DNA of 64,000 bases. Source: Alphaproteobacteria bacterium. GTDB lineage: Bacteria > Pseudomonadota > Alphaproteobacteria > Micropepsales > Micropepsaceae. The notes below the pieces were generated by a model, which saw nothing but the letters and a program-made list of their open reading frames with translations, was not told the DNA's origin and made no database searches. Position numbers and translations under genes: made by a program. This document shows positions 26,478 to 34,850 of the stretch, in pieces. Position 1 is the stretch's first letter. Every line of letters begins with the position of its first letter. The stretch covers positions 310,001 through 374,000 of the forward strand of contig JADHVO010000004.1 of the NCBI GenBank assembly GCA_016783965.1. The letters are read 5' to 3'.

Positions 26478-27836
26478 ATGAAACGCTTCCTGCTCCTGAC
26501 ATGTCTTCTTGCGTCGCCCGCATTCGGCGAGGAAATGCCCGGCATGACCATGCCCAAGGATCAGGGGACCAACCCGGCGCCCCAGCCGAACGGGCACGGC
26601 ATGCCCGGTATGGACATGCCCGGCATGAACATGCCCGGCATGAACATGCCGATGCATCAAGCCATGCCGGAGCATGCGATGACGATGACCGGCGCACTGG
26701 GCCGCTATCCGATGACGCGCGACGCGTCGGGGACGAGCTGGCAGCCCGACCTTGCGCAGCACAACGGCCTACATCTCATGGCCGGCGACTGGATGCTGAT
26801 GGCCCACGCCGTGCTGTGGGGTATCTATGACTCGCAGGGCGGGCCGCGCGGCGGCGACATGCCGTTCCTGGCCGGGATGGCAATGGGCATGGCGCGACGC
26901 CAATTCGGCGCCGACGACACGCTGAGCCTGCGCGCGATGCTGAGCCCCGACGCGTTCATGGGGCGGCGCGGCTATCCGCTGCTGCTGGCGACGGGCGAGA
27001 CAGCGAACGGCGTCACGCCGCTGGTGGACCGCCAGCATCCGCACGACCTGTTCATGGAACTGTCGGGCACCTATGCGCATGCGTTCTCGCGCGACGACAG
27101 CGTGTTCCTGTATGCGGGGTATCCGGGCGAGCCGGCGCTGGGGCCGCCGGCCTTCATGCACCGCGTATCGGGCATGGACATTCCGTTCGCGCCGATCACG
27201 CATCACTGGCTGGATTCGACGCACATCACGTTCGGCGTGGTGACGGCGGGGTATGTGCATGGCGACTGGAAGCTGGAGGTCTCACAGTTTACGGGCCGCG
27301 AGCCGGACCAGAACCGGTTTGATTTCGACGGCGCGCGGTTCGACTCGACGTCGGTGCGCGCGAGCTTCAATCCCGACCCGCACTGGTCGTTGCAGGTGTC
27401 GTGGGGTTTCCTGAAGAGCCCGGAGCAGCTGGAGCCCGCGGTCAACGAGAACCGGGTAACGACGTCGGCGACCTATGTGACGGCGTTCGACGATGCGTCG
27501 TCGCTGGCGGCGACGCTGGCGTGGGGATTGAAGGATCTGAGCGACGGACACCGGCTGAACGGCGTGCTGTTGGAAAGCGAGTACAAGCCGGCGGAGAACT
27601 GGACCGCGTTCGCGCGAGCGGAGTGGGAGCAGAACGCCGAGATCGACGCGGCGGGTACGGTGCGCGGGGTGGCCGCGCTGACGTTCGGCGGCATCCATGA
27701 CTGGCCGGTGGCGGATCACGCGAAGATCGGACTGGGCGCGAGCTACACCTTCGATTTCGTGCCGTCGACGGTGGTACAGGGCTACGGCAGCAGCCCCGGC
27801 GGAGCGATGGCGTTCGTGCGGCTGGCGCTGGAATAG
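26478..27836 (+). CDS. Exported Met-rich outer-membrane-like protein
   Basis: 452 aa from ATG 26478 (AAGGAG at 26465-26470). Signal peptide MKRFLLLTCLLASPAFG. The mature start is a Met/Gly/Pro repeat (MPGMDMPGMNMPGMNMPM) like copper-binding stretches of Cop/Pco proteins. The rest has alternating polar/hydrophobic strands with aromatic ends and finishes AMAFVRLALE, consistent with a beta-barrel. Role in copper or other soft-metal handling is inferred from the Met repeats and the MerR and cytochrome neighbours. Confidence 0.75.
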   Translation: MKRFLLLTCLLASPAFGEEMPGMTMPKDQGTNPAPQPNGHGMPGMDMPGMNMPGMNMPMHQAMPEHAMTMTGALGRYPMTRDASGTSWQPDLAQHNGLHLMAGDWMLMAHAVLWGIYDSQGGPRGGDMPFLAGMAMGMARRQFGADDTLSLRAMLSPDAFMGRRGYPLLLATGETANGVTPLVDRQHPHDLFMELSGTYAHAFSRDDSVFLYAGYPGEPALGPPAFMHRVSGMDIPFAPITHHWLDSTHITFGVVTAGYVHGDWKLEVSQFTGREPDQNRFDFDGARFDSTSVRASFNPDPHWSLQVSWGFLKSPEQLEPAVNENRVTTSATYVTAFDDASSLAATLAWGLKDLSDGHRLNGVLLESEYKPAENWTAFARAEWEQNAEIDAAGTVRGVAALTFGGIHDWPVADHAKIGLGASYTFDFVPSTVVQGYGSSPGGAMAFVRLALE

Positions 27837-27843
27837 CGCGTCT

Positions 27844-28386
27844 TCAATCGCAATCGGCGTATGCATGCAATGTCCGGCAGTGCAGGCACTGAAAGATGTA
27901 CGCAGTCGGACTGCCATCGCGATGAAGCGAGCGGCACATGGTCTCGGCCTCTTCTGCGTCCATGCCCCACGCGGATTCGAAATGCGCGCGCAGAATGGGG
28001 AGTGCCGCGGGATAACGAGCCTCGGTCTCCTTGGTGCCGACAGGTTCGAGGAAGGCGCAGGCGTCGTTGCAGCAGGTGAGCCACTCTTCTGTTTGCCAGC
28101 TTGAGAAACCGGGCGTTCGTTGCGTGACCTCCTCAGTTACGGCATCCGGGACCTTGCCGACGAGGTGGTGATCATCCGCGAACGTGGCATCGAATTTCGC
28201 GTGCGCGCTGCCGTCGGCGATGCACCAGGGGCAGATGGCGTCTTCGAGATCGTCCGCTTCCGCATAGGGGGCACCGTCATAGACATAGCCGCGCGCCCGT
28301 TCGCAGCAGACGCAGACGGCTTCGGACAGCTTGATGCTGCCGCTGGCGAGCGGGTCTGGGTGGTATTTGAAATGCGGAAGCGTCAT
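27844..28386 (-). CDS. CbrC-family (UPF0167) protein
   Basis: 180 aa from ATG 28386. Starts LPHFKYHPDPLASGSI, the UPF0167/CbrC opening, and has Cys pairs CVCC, CPWC, and CLHC, likely zinc sites. Family members are linked to colicin E2 tolerance in E. coli, but the molecular role is unknown. An upstream ATG at 28407 adds 7 residues. Confidence 0.8.
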   Translation of the reverse strand: MTLPHFKYHPDPLASGSIKLSEAVCVCCERARGYVYDGAPYAEADDLEDAICPWCIADGSAHAKFDATFADDHHLVGKVPDAVTEEVTQRTPGFSSWQTEEWLTCCNDACAFLEPVGTKETEARYPAALPILRAHFESAWGMDAEEAETMCRSLHRDGSPTAYIFQCLHCRTLHAYADCD

Positions 28387-28471
28387 GGCGCACGTCCCGG
28401 GCTCCACCGTCCCCGCTTACGCGAGGCGGAAGACACGCGGCAATCTCATACGCGACGAAGCGCGCCGGTGC

Positions 28472-28669
28472 TCAGGCCCCGCCGCCGGTGAAGAGCAGGA
28501 TGTACAGGCCGTACATGCCGGAACCGACGAGCAAGGCGGCGCCGCCGATGAACACGCCGTTGGTGACGGGCGAACCTTCGCCCTGTGTGTCTTCGTCCTC
28601 GGCGTAATATTCGCGATAAGCGCCCCAACCCAGAAGAGCGATCCCGAGAACCACCGCTACCCAGATCAT
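28472..28669 (-). CDS. Small two-TM membrane protein
   Basis: 65 aa. Two hydrophobic helices (MIWVAVVLGIALLGWGAY and NGVFIGGAALLVGSGMYGLY) joined by an acidic loop (EYYAEDEDTQGEG). GGAGG 5 bp before ATG 28669 fixes the start over an upstream ATG at 28708. No family recognised. Confidence 0.65.
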   Translation of the reverse strand: MIWVAVVLGIALLGWGAYREYYAEDEDTQGEGSPVTNGVFIGGAALLVGSGMYGLYILLFTGGGA

Positions 28670-28838
28670 CTTGCCTCCGTCCGGAATCAACCAAGGTAAA
28701 GAATACACCCAGTCCGAGGATTTGTCCGGTCCGGCCGCCTTCCCGACGGGGTCGCTTGACCTGAATCAACACGCCTCCCGCCCAGCCAGTCAGGTTTGCG
28801 AAAGCTTAACGATAACCGGCCTTTCCGGCCCAGCCACG

Positions 28839-29735
28839 ATGGTCGCGTCCGATATTCGCTGCGCCGATTACAGCCTTTGTCTTCCCGACGGCCGGACCCT
28901 GGCCGTCATGGAAGTCGGGCCTGGTGACGGAAAACCGGTGATCCATTGCCATGGGCATGCCTCCTCGCGCGTCGAACTGCACATCTATGAGCAGGCCGCG
29001 GCGCGGCAAGGCGTGCGTCTGCTCTGCTTCGACAGGCCGGGTATCGGGCGCTCGTCGCCGCGCGACAGCTTTCACATCCTGGACTGGCCGCTGGACGTGG
29101 CGGCGGCGGCGGATGTGCTGGGGCTGGAGCGGTTCGCGGTCACCGGCATGTCGGGCGGCGGAATCTACGCGCTGGCCTGCGCCTACCGCATTCCGCAGAG
29201 GCTTACCGCCTGCGGCCTGATCTCGACCATGGCGACGGCGGACATGATCAAGTCGGCCGGGCCGGCGTGGATGAAGCGGCTGTGGCGGTTCGGCGAACGC
29301 GTGCCGTGGGTGTTCTGGCGGCAGATCCATTTCAAATCCTGGTTGCGTGGCACGCGGGTGAGCGGGTTCGAGGCGCAGGTGAACGACTACGCAAGGCGGC
29401 TGGGCGAATTCGACCGCGCGACCTTTCGCGACACGGCCTTCCGCAATCAGCTCGCCCAGGCCCTGTTCGAGAGCTGCCGCCAGGGGCGGCAGGCGAACCT
29501 GATGGAGGCGCATGACGATTTCGGGTTCTGGGGGTTCAGGCCGCAGGACGTGCGGTGCCGCAACGTGATCGTCTGGCACGGCGAGGACGACCAGCTGATG
29601 CCGCCGGAGACCGTGCGCCTTCTGGCGCAGGCGATCCCCGGTGCGCGGCCGATCTTCCTGCCGCGCGAGGGGCATTTTTCGCTGCCTGTGGGGCACATGG
29701 ACGAAATCCTGGCGACCTTGCGGGACGCCGCATGA
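28839..29735 (+). CDS. Alpha/beta hydrolase, first gene of the oleate-hydratase operon
   Basis: 298 aa. Motifs: CHGHASSR (oxyanion region), FDRPGIGRSS, nucleophile elbow GMSGGG, acid in WHGEDDQLMP, catalytic His in PREGHFSLP. Cytoplasmic. Start at ATG 28839; the frame runs further upstream without a better start. The 4-bp overlap with the oleate hydratase gene suggests linked work, for example freeing a fatty acid or an ester of the hydroxylated product (inference). Confidence 0.85.
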   Translation: MVASDIRCADYSLCLPDGRTLAVMEVGPGDGKPVIHCHGHASSRVELHIYEQAAARQGVRLLCFDRPGIGRSSPRDSFHILDWPLDVAAAADVLGLERFAVTGMSGGGIYALACAYRIPQRLTACGLISTMATADMIKSAGPAWMKRLWRFGERVPWVFWRQIHFKSWLRGTRVSGFEAQVNDYARRLGEFDRATFRDTAFRNQLAQALFESCRQGRQANLMEAHDDFGFWGFRPQDVRCRNVIVWHGEDDQLMPPETVRLLAQAIPGARPIFLPREGHFSLPVGHMDEILATLRDAA

Positions 29736-31294
29736 GCGGGCATCTGCATATCATCGGAGGCGGGATCGCGGGACTTGCGAGCGCCGCATTCGCGATCCGC
29801 GATGCACGAATGGCAGGCGGCCAGATCACCATCTACGACGCGAACGCGGTGCCCGGCGGGTCGCTGGATGCAGGCGGCGACGTGACGCGCGGCTATGTCA
29901 TGCGCGGCGAGCGGATGCTGAGCCCGCACTTTGTGTGCCTGTACGATCTGCTGTCCGGTATTCCGTCGTTCGACAATCCGCACATCAGCGCGCGGGACGA
30001 CATCTTCGCGTTCACGCGCGCCTGTGGGTGGGAATCGAAGGCGCGGCTGGTGCGCGCCGACGGGTCGAAGGTCGATACCGGCCGGCTCGGCCTCTCCTTC
30101 GCCGACCGGGCCGCGTTGCTGCGCCTGATGCTGCGGAGCGAGGCGTCCATCGGGGCCAAGACGATCCGGGACGTGTTCCCGCCCCACTTCTTCACGACGA
30201 ATTTCTGGCTGATGTGGTGCACGATGTTTGCGTTCGAGCCGTGGCACAGCGCGCTCGAGATGCGCCGCTACCTGCGGCGCTTCCTGCACCTTTTCCCGCA
30301 CCTGGCGTCGATGCGCACGGTGCACCGCACGCGTTACAACCAGCACCATTCGATCGTCGTGCCGCTGCTTCGCTGGCTGGAGGCCGAAGGTGTCCGGTTC
30401 GAACGCGGCTGCCGCGTGACGGACATCGAGATAACCGGGATGCGACGCGCCACCGCGCTTCACGTAGGGCGGGACGGCATGGAAGAACGGATCGCACTCG
30501 GCGAGCACGCCTGTGCGATCTTCTGCAACGGCTCGATGACGGCCGGTTCGTCCCTCGGCGCCTGCACACATGCGGCGCCAGCGTTGTGCGGCGCCGACGA
30601 CGGAAGCTGGGCACTCTGGAAACGCATCGCTGCGGGACGGCCGGAGTTCGGACGGCCGGACGTGTTCTGCGGCGATCCCAGGGCGTCGCGCTGGGTCTCC
30701 TTCACGGCGACGACGCGCACGCCCAGGTTCCGGCAACTGCTGGAAGCGTTCACCGCAGCACCTTTGGGACGGGAAGGACTGATCACCTTCGTCGACTCCA
30801 ACTGGCTCCTGACCATCAAGGCCAATCCCTCGCCCCACTTTCCCGGCCAACCCGGCGACACGGTGGTGTGGTGGGGATACGGCCTGAACATGGAGCGGCC
30901 CGGCAATTTCGTGGCGAAGACCATGCCCGAATCCAGCGGGTCGGAGATGCTGCGCGAAACGTTCGGACACCTTCGGCTTGCCGCCGACACGGACCAGTTG
31001 ATGGCAGAGAGCAGGGCCATTCCCTGCCTGATGCCGCTGATCACCAGCCAATTCATGCCGCGCGCGCCGGGCGACCGGCCGCCCGTGAGGCCGTCGCACC
31101 TGGAAAACCTGGCGTTTGTGGGGCAGTTCGTCGAGCTGCCGGACGATACGGTATTCACGGTCGAGTATTCGGTGCGCACGGCGATGGAGGCGGTGAAGGC
31201 GCTGCTGAAGCCCGATCTTGCCGTGCCGCCGATCTACAAGGGCTGGCGCAACCCCGCCGTATGGCTGCGCGCGGCACGGGAGGCGATGCGGTGA
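29732..31294 (+). CDS. ohyA: Oleate hydratase (FAD, myosin-cross-reactive-antigen family)
   Basis: 520 aa, a little shorter than the usual 560-590. By family it adds water to cis double bonds of unsaturated fatty acids (oleate to 10-hydroxystearate). Seen: FAD site IIGGGIAGLASA, then MRGERMLSPHFVCLYDLL, the family's RGGREM-H-F-CLWDL block; YNQHHSIVVPLLRWL; PLITSQFMPR; FVGQFVELPDDTVFTVEYSVR. In ungapped alignment the catalytic Glu of RGGREM becomes Met62 and the Tyr of NQY becomes His. The former is also known, from memory, in a monomeric Rhodococcus enzyme. Activity is likely but may differ. Coupled by ATGA and GTGA to both neighbours. Confidence 0.88.
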   Translation: MSGHLHIIGGGIAGLASAAFAIRDARMAGGQITIYDANAVPGGSLDAGGDVTRGYVMRGERMLSPHFVCLYDLLSGIPSFDNPHISARDDIFAFTRACGWESKARLVRADGSKVDTGRLGLSFADRAALLRLMLRSEASIGAKTIRDVFPPHFFTTNFWLMWCTMFAFEPWHSALEMRRYLRRFLHLFPHLASMRTVHRTRYNQHHSIVVPLLRWLEAEGVRFERGCRVTDIEITGMRRATALHVGRDGMEERIALGEHACAIFCNGSMTAGSSLGACTHAAPALCGADDGSWALWKRIAAGRPEFGRPDVFCGDPRASRWVSFTATTRTPRFRQLLEAFTAAPLGREGLITFVDSNWLLTIKANPSPHFPGQPGDTVVWWGYGLNMERPGNFVAKTMPESSGSEMLRETFGHLRLAADTDQLMAESRAIPCLMPLITSQFMPRAPGDRPPVRPSHLENLAFVGQFVELPDDTVFTVEYSVRTAMEAVKALLKPDLAVPPIYKGWRNPAVWLRAAREAMR

Positions 31295-31980
31295 GCGATG
31301 TGCTGCTCCGCGTCGAGAACGTGCGCCGGGAATTCGACGGTGGGCGCGTGCAGCCCCTGCGCGGCGTGAACCTGACGGTGTGCGAGAACGACTGCCTCGC
31401 CATCCTTGGCCCGAGCGGAAGCGGCAAGACCAGCCTGATCCACATCATGGGTGGATGTGACATGCCGACCTGCGGCAGGGTGCTGTGGCGCGGCAAGGCC
31501 GTGGAGAGCCAGGACGACTGGCGCCGGCTGCGAGCCACCGAGATCGGCATCGTATTCCAGGAATTCCTGCTGCTGCCCGCGCTGACGGCGATCGAGAACG
31601 TCGAGATGGCCCTTCTGGCGAATGGATTGGCCGCGGCAGCACGGCGAAAAAAAAGCGCAGAGTTGCTCGAGCGCGTCGGACTGAAGCATCGGCTCCATCA
31701 TCTCCCCAACGCCCTGTCAGGCGGGGAACGCCAGCGTGTGGCGATCGCCCGAAGCATCGCCAACGGGCCGGCGCTCCTGCTGGCCGACGAGCCGACCGGC
31801 AACCTGGATAGTGCCAACGCGGAGATGATCGCGGCGCTGCTGCTGGACATCCAGCGCACCTACGGGACGGCACTGGTGATGGTGACGCATGACACCGCAC
31901 TGGCGGCGCGCTGCACGCGGCAGGTGACGATCAGGGATGGTTTGATCATCGATGACGACCGGACGGTGCGCACCGCATGA
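31291..31980 (+). CDS. ABC transporter ATPase, MacB/LolD type
   Basis: 229 aa from GTG 31291 (overlaps the hydratase stop by 4 bp). All motifs are intact: Walker A GPSGSGKTS, Q-loop FQEFLLLPALT, signature LSGGERQRVAIARSIA, Walker B LLLADEPTGNLDS, switch His VTHD. Of the type that powers MacB or LolCDE machines, which extract substances from the outer leaflet or periplasm instead of pumping through a pore. Partner is the next gene. Confidence 0.92.
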   Translation: MSDVLLRVENVRREFDGGRVQPLRGVNLTVCENDCLAILGPSGSGKTSLIHIMGGCDMPTCGRVLWRGKAVESQDDWRRLRATEIGIVFQEFLLLPALTAIENVEMALLANGLAAAARRKKSAELLERVGLKHRLHHLPNALSGGERQRVAIARSIANGPALLLADEPTGNLDSANAEMIAALLLDIQRTYGTALVMVTHDTALAARCTRQVTIRDGLIIDDDRTVRTA

Positions 31981-33086
31981 ACCTCGCCACCCTGGCCCTC
32001 AAGAACCTCAGGCGGCGGCTCGCGCGCAGCGTCATCGTTGCTGCAAGCGTGGGGTTGGCGGTCGCTTCGGCGTTGAGCCTTGTCGCCCTGGCAAACAGCA
32101 TCGGCACCAGCGCCGGCGAAAGCGCGGACGAACGCGGCGCCGACCTGATCGTGATGTCGAGCAAGTCCACGGACATATTCTCCAGCCTGATGCAGGGACG
32201 GATGGCGAAGGCCCTGGCGGGCATCCCGGGTGTGCGTTCGGCTGAGGGGGAACTGGTGATGTTCGTGCCCGTCGACGCAGACCGGCAGAACCTAGCCAGC
32301 GGCTGGGACGCGCAGAGCGCCTTTTGGCGCAACATGCCGATGCAGGAAGGGCGCGTGCCACGGGCAGAAGAGGCGGACGCCATTGTCCTGGGTGCCGGCG
32401 CGGCGCGGGTCCTGGGCCGAACGGTCGGAGACCGGGTGGAGATCTTCGGCAGGATATTCCGCGTCAGTGGCATCGCGGCATACCGCTCGGCGATCAATCG
32501 CTCGATGATCTTCATGCCGCTGTCGCAATTGCAGGCTGTGTCGTTTCGCAACGGGCTCATCACGATGATCGACATCACGCTGGCGCACGGCGCCGACGAG
32601 GCGAAGGTCGAAGCCGCGATCGCGCGCACCGGACCGTTCACGCCGACGCCGACGCAGGAGATGCTCTCGCACGACCGCAACATCGAGATCATGCGCGCGG
32701 TCTCGCGGTCCGTCTCGCTGATCGCGCTGGTCATGGGCGCGCTGAGCGTGCTGAACGCGCTGCTGATGTCGGTGCAGGAACGGACGCATGAGATCGGCGT
32801 GATGATGGCGATCGGCTGGTCGCGGCCGCGCACCATGGCGTCGATCGTGACCGAGGGCGTGGTGATCGGGGCCGCCGGGTGCGTGTTCGGCGTGCCGCTG
32901 GCCTACGCGGTGTCGCTGGTGTTTGCGCGGCTGCCGGACATCGAAGGTGTCCTGGTTTTCCAGCCCACGCTCAGCCAGATCCTGCCGATGTGCGCGGCGT
33001 CACTCTTCATCTGCGCCGCCGGCTCGCTCTATCCGGCATGGCGCGCGGCCGCGATGCGGCCGTCGGATGCGCTGCGCCGCTTCTGA
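31977..33086 (+). CDS. ABC permease, MacB/FtsX type
   Basis: 369 aa. N-terminal helix (about 15-40), periplasmic MacB-like domain (about 45-240), then three C-terminal helices with the FtsX block (SVSLIALVMGALSVLNALLMS, QERTHEIGVMMAIGWSR, a coupling helix). Ends PAWRAAAMRPSDALRRF, a standard family end. Ends directly against the P450 stop (TGATCA). Substrate unknown; the operon suggests a lipid or hydroxy-fatty-acid product. Confidence 0.9.
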   Translation: MNLATLALKNLRRRLARSVIVAASVGLAVASALSLVALANSIGTSAGESADERGADLIVMSSKSTDIFSSLMQGRMAKALAGIPGVRSAEGELVMFVPVDADRQNLASGWDAQSAFWRNMPMQEGRVPRAEEADAIVLGAGAARVLGRTVGDRVEIFGRIFRVSGIAAYRSAINRSMIFMPLSQLQAVSFRNGLITMIDITLAHGADEAKVEAAIARTGPFTPTPTQEMLSHDRNIEIMRAVSRSVSLIALVMGALSVLNALLMSVQERTHEIGVMMAIGWSRPRTMASIVTEGVVIGAAGCVFGVPLAYAVSLVFARLPDIEGVLVFQPTLSQILPMCAASLFICAAGSLYPAWRAAAMRPSDALRRF

Positions 33087-34361
33087 TCAGGCGCCGGGGC
33101 GGATCCTGTACCGAACCGGGAGGGTTTTCAGGCCGCTGACGAAGGTGGATTTCACGCGGCTGGTGGGGCCGGTCAGCTCTATCGAGTCGAGACGGCCGAG
33201 CAGCTCCTTGAAGAAGGCGCGGATCTCCATCTTGGCGAGGTGCTGGCCCAGGCACACATGCGCGCCATAGCCGAACGACACGTGGCGGTTGTTGTCGCGG
33301 TCGACGCGGAACTTGTCGGCATCGGCGTAGACCTCTTCGTCGCGGTTGCCCGACATGTAGTAGAGCATCAGCGCCTGACCCTTTTCGATCGTGCGGCCGC
33401 GCAGCGTGTAGGGCTCGCCGACATTGGTGCGCATGAAGTGCTGCACCGGCGTGACCCAGCGGATGATCTCGTCCACCGCGTTGTTGAGCAGGTCGGGATT
33501 GGCCTTGAGCTTCTCGAGCTGATCGGGATGTTCGAGCAGCGCCTTGAGGCCGCCGGCGATGCAGGAGCTGGTCGTGTCGTGCCCGGCGGTCGCGACGATG
33601 ATGTAGTAGGATGCGGTCTCGACCGGGCCGAGCGGCTCGCCATTGACCTTGCCGTTGGCGATGACGGTGGCAAGGTCCTCGCCGGGATTGGCGCGGCGCG
33701 CAGCCGTCATCGCGTTGAAGTACATGAAGAACTCGGCGATGACGTTGGTGTTGGGATCGCGTTCCTTGCGCTGCATGTCGGGATCGCCGCCGCCGAACAG
33801 CTCCTGCGTGAGCTGGAGCATCTTGGGCTCGTCGGATTCCGGCACGCCCATGATCGACATGATGACGTGCAGCGGATAGTAGACCGCGATCTCCTTCGCG
33901 AAGTCGCATTCAGGCCCCAGCTCCATCATGCGGTCGACGTAGCGGCGCGCGAGCTCGACGGTGCGGGCTTCCAAGCCCTTGCGCAGGTTGACGGGCATGA
34001 ACCAGGACTGGGTGAGGCCGCGATAGGCGCGATGGTCCTCGCCGTCCATGTCGATCAGCGTGCGCAGCGGCGAGACGCGGCCGGTCTTGGGATCGGGGCC
34101 GCCCCACATGGCGGCGAAGTTCTTCTCCGCCTCCATGTTCATCAGGACCGAGCGCGGCTCGTTGTGGAACTGGTCGTTGAGCTTCTCGATCTCGAGGATG
34201 TCGGCGTGCTTGGTGATCGCCCAGAAGGGACGGAAGCCGTCGGGCTGGGTCCAGTGGACGGGATCCTCGCGGCGCAGGTTCCTGAGCATGCCGTAAATCT
34301 GCGCGTCGTCGGCGAAGACGGCGGGATCGGCAAGAGCGTTGTCGAGAGCGGCGTCGGTCAT
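33087..34361 (-). CDS. Cytochrome P450
   Basis: 424 aa, soluble bacterial type. Seen: I-helix ATAGHDTTSS (oxygen-activating Thr), ExxR in DEIIRWVTP, meander and haem loop FGYGAHVCLGQHLAK with the Cys ligand. Looks like the CYP125/142/124 side of bacterial P450s, which oxidise sterol or fatty side chains, but this is a guess. Redox partners are not nearby. Convergent with the oleate-hydratase/ABC operon, stops touching. Its leader contains a 13-bp inverted repeat covering the ribosome site. Confidence 0.93.
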   Translation of the reverse strand: MTDAALDNALADPAVFADDAQIYGMLRNLRREDPVHWTQPDGFRPFWAITKHADILEIEKLNDQFHNEPRSVLMNMEAEKNFAAMWGGPDPKTGRVSPLRTLIDMDGEDHRAYRGLTQSWFMPVNLRKGLEARTVELARRYVDRMMELGPECDFAKEIAVYYPLHVIMSIMGVPESDEPKMLQLTQELFGGGDPDMQRKERDPNTNVIAEFFMYFNAMTAARRANPGEDLATVIANGKVNGEPLGPVETASYYIIVATAGHDTTSSCIAGGLKALLEHPDQLEKLKANPDLLNNAVDEIIRWVTPVQHFMRTNVGEPYTLRGRTIEKGQALMLYYMSGNRDEEVYADADKFRVDRDNNRHVSFGYGAHVCLGQHLAKMEIRAFFKELLGRLDSIELTGPTSRVKSTFVSGLKTLPVRYRIRPGA

Positions 34362-34367
34362 GAAGAG

Positions 34368-34411
34368 CCTCGCGGAAATCGGCGCCGATAAGAGCGCAGA
34401 TTTCCGCGAGG
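34368..34411 (-). promoter_or_regulatory. Inverted repeat over the P450 leader
   Basis: Perfect 13-bp arms CCTCGCGGAAATC (34368-34380) and GATTTCCGCGAGG (34399-34411), 18 bp apart, ending 6 bp before the P450 ATG. In RNA the arm next to the ATG carries the likely Shine-Dalgarno (GAGG), so a hairpin would hide it; as DNA it would fit an operator. Confidence 0.6.
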
Positions 34412-34537
34412 GAAGTCAATTTCTCCGTCGGAAGGTTCTTTCGGTCCCACGAGATTGTTTCTTTGATCGCAGATCGAAACCACGACCAGACATCGTCAAA
34501 ATGGCCCCCGTCTTCCCAGCAGTATTGACTCTTCTTT

Positions 34538-34562
34538 CATGTAGTGCAATCTGCACTACATG
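34538..34562. promoter_or_regulatory. Autoregulatory operator of the TA pair
   Basis: Perfect 11-bp arms CATGTAGTGCA (34538-34548) and TGCACTACATG (34552-34562) with a 3-bp centre. The right arm includes the antitoxin ATG (34560). A -35-like TTGACT lies at 34525-34530. Typical site for binding of a ribbon-helix-helix antitoxin, alone or with its toxin. Confidence 0.75.
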
Positions 34563-34844
34563 GCAAAACGAACTTCGCAACGCAAGGAACAGCCGCTGTC
34601 TATGCGGTTGCCGAAAGCCGACATCGCGATCATAGACCGCGCGGCCGCGATGCGCGGGCGTTCGCGCACAGACTTTATGCGCGATGCGGCAGTACGCGCG
34701 GCGGAAGAAGTCGTGATGGAAAACACGATTATTCGCATGAGCCAATCGGGGTTTAAGGCATTTGTCGATGCGATCTCCGGGCCGGGTGAACCAGTTCCAG
34801 GCCTCGTAGAGGTGTTCAAGCGCAAGGCACCCTGGGAAAGCTAG
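34560..34844 (+). CDS. DUF1778-family ribbon-helix-helix antitoxin
   Basis: 94 aa. KEQPLSMRLPKADIAIIDRA is the RHH strand and helix, followed by MRGRSRTDFMRDAAVRAAEE (DUF1778/TacA pattern) and a C-terminal toxin-neutralising tail. Binds the operator that overlaps its start and neutralises the GNAT toxin downstream (family knowledge). There is almost no leader between the -35-like box and the ATG, so the transcript may be leaderless or have a very short leader. Confidence 0.9.
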   Translation: MAKRTSQRKEQPLSMRLPKADIAIIDRAAAMRGRSRTDFMRDAAVRAAEEVVMENTIIRMSQSGFKAFVDAISGPGEPVPGLVEVFKRKAPWES

Positions 34845-34850
34845 GCCGCA

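Noticed and set aside
25825..26481. 218-codon plus-strand frame after the mer-type promoter
   Set aside because: Antisense to the cytochrome c gene, which has a clear haem motif and signal; composition is shadow-like.
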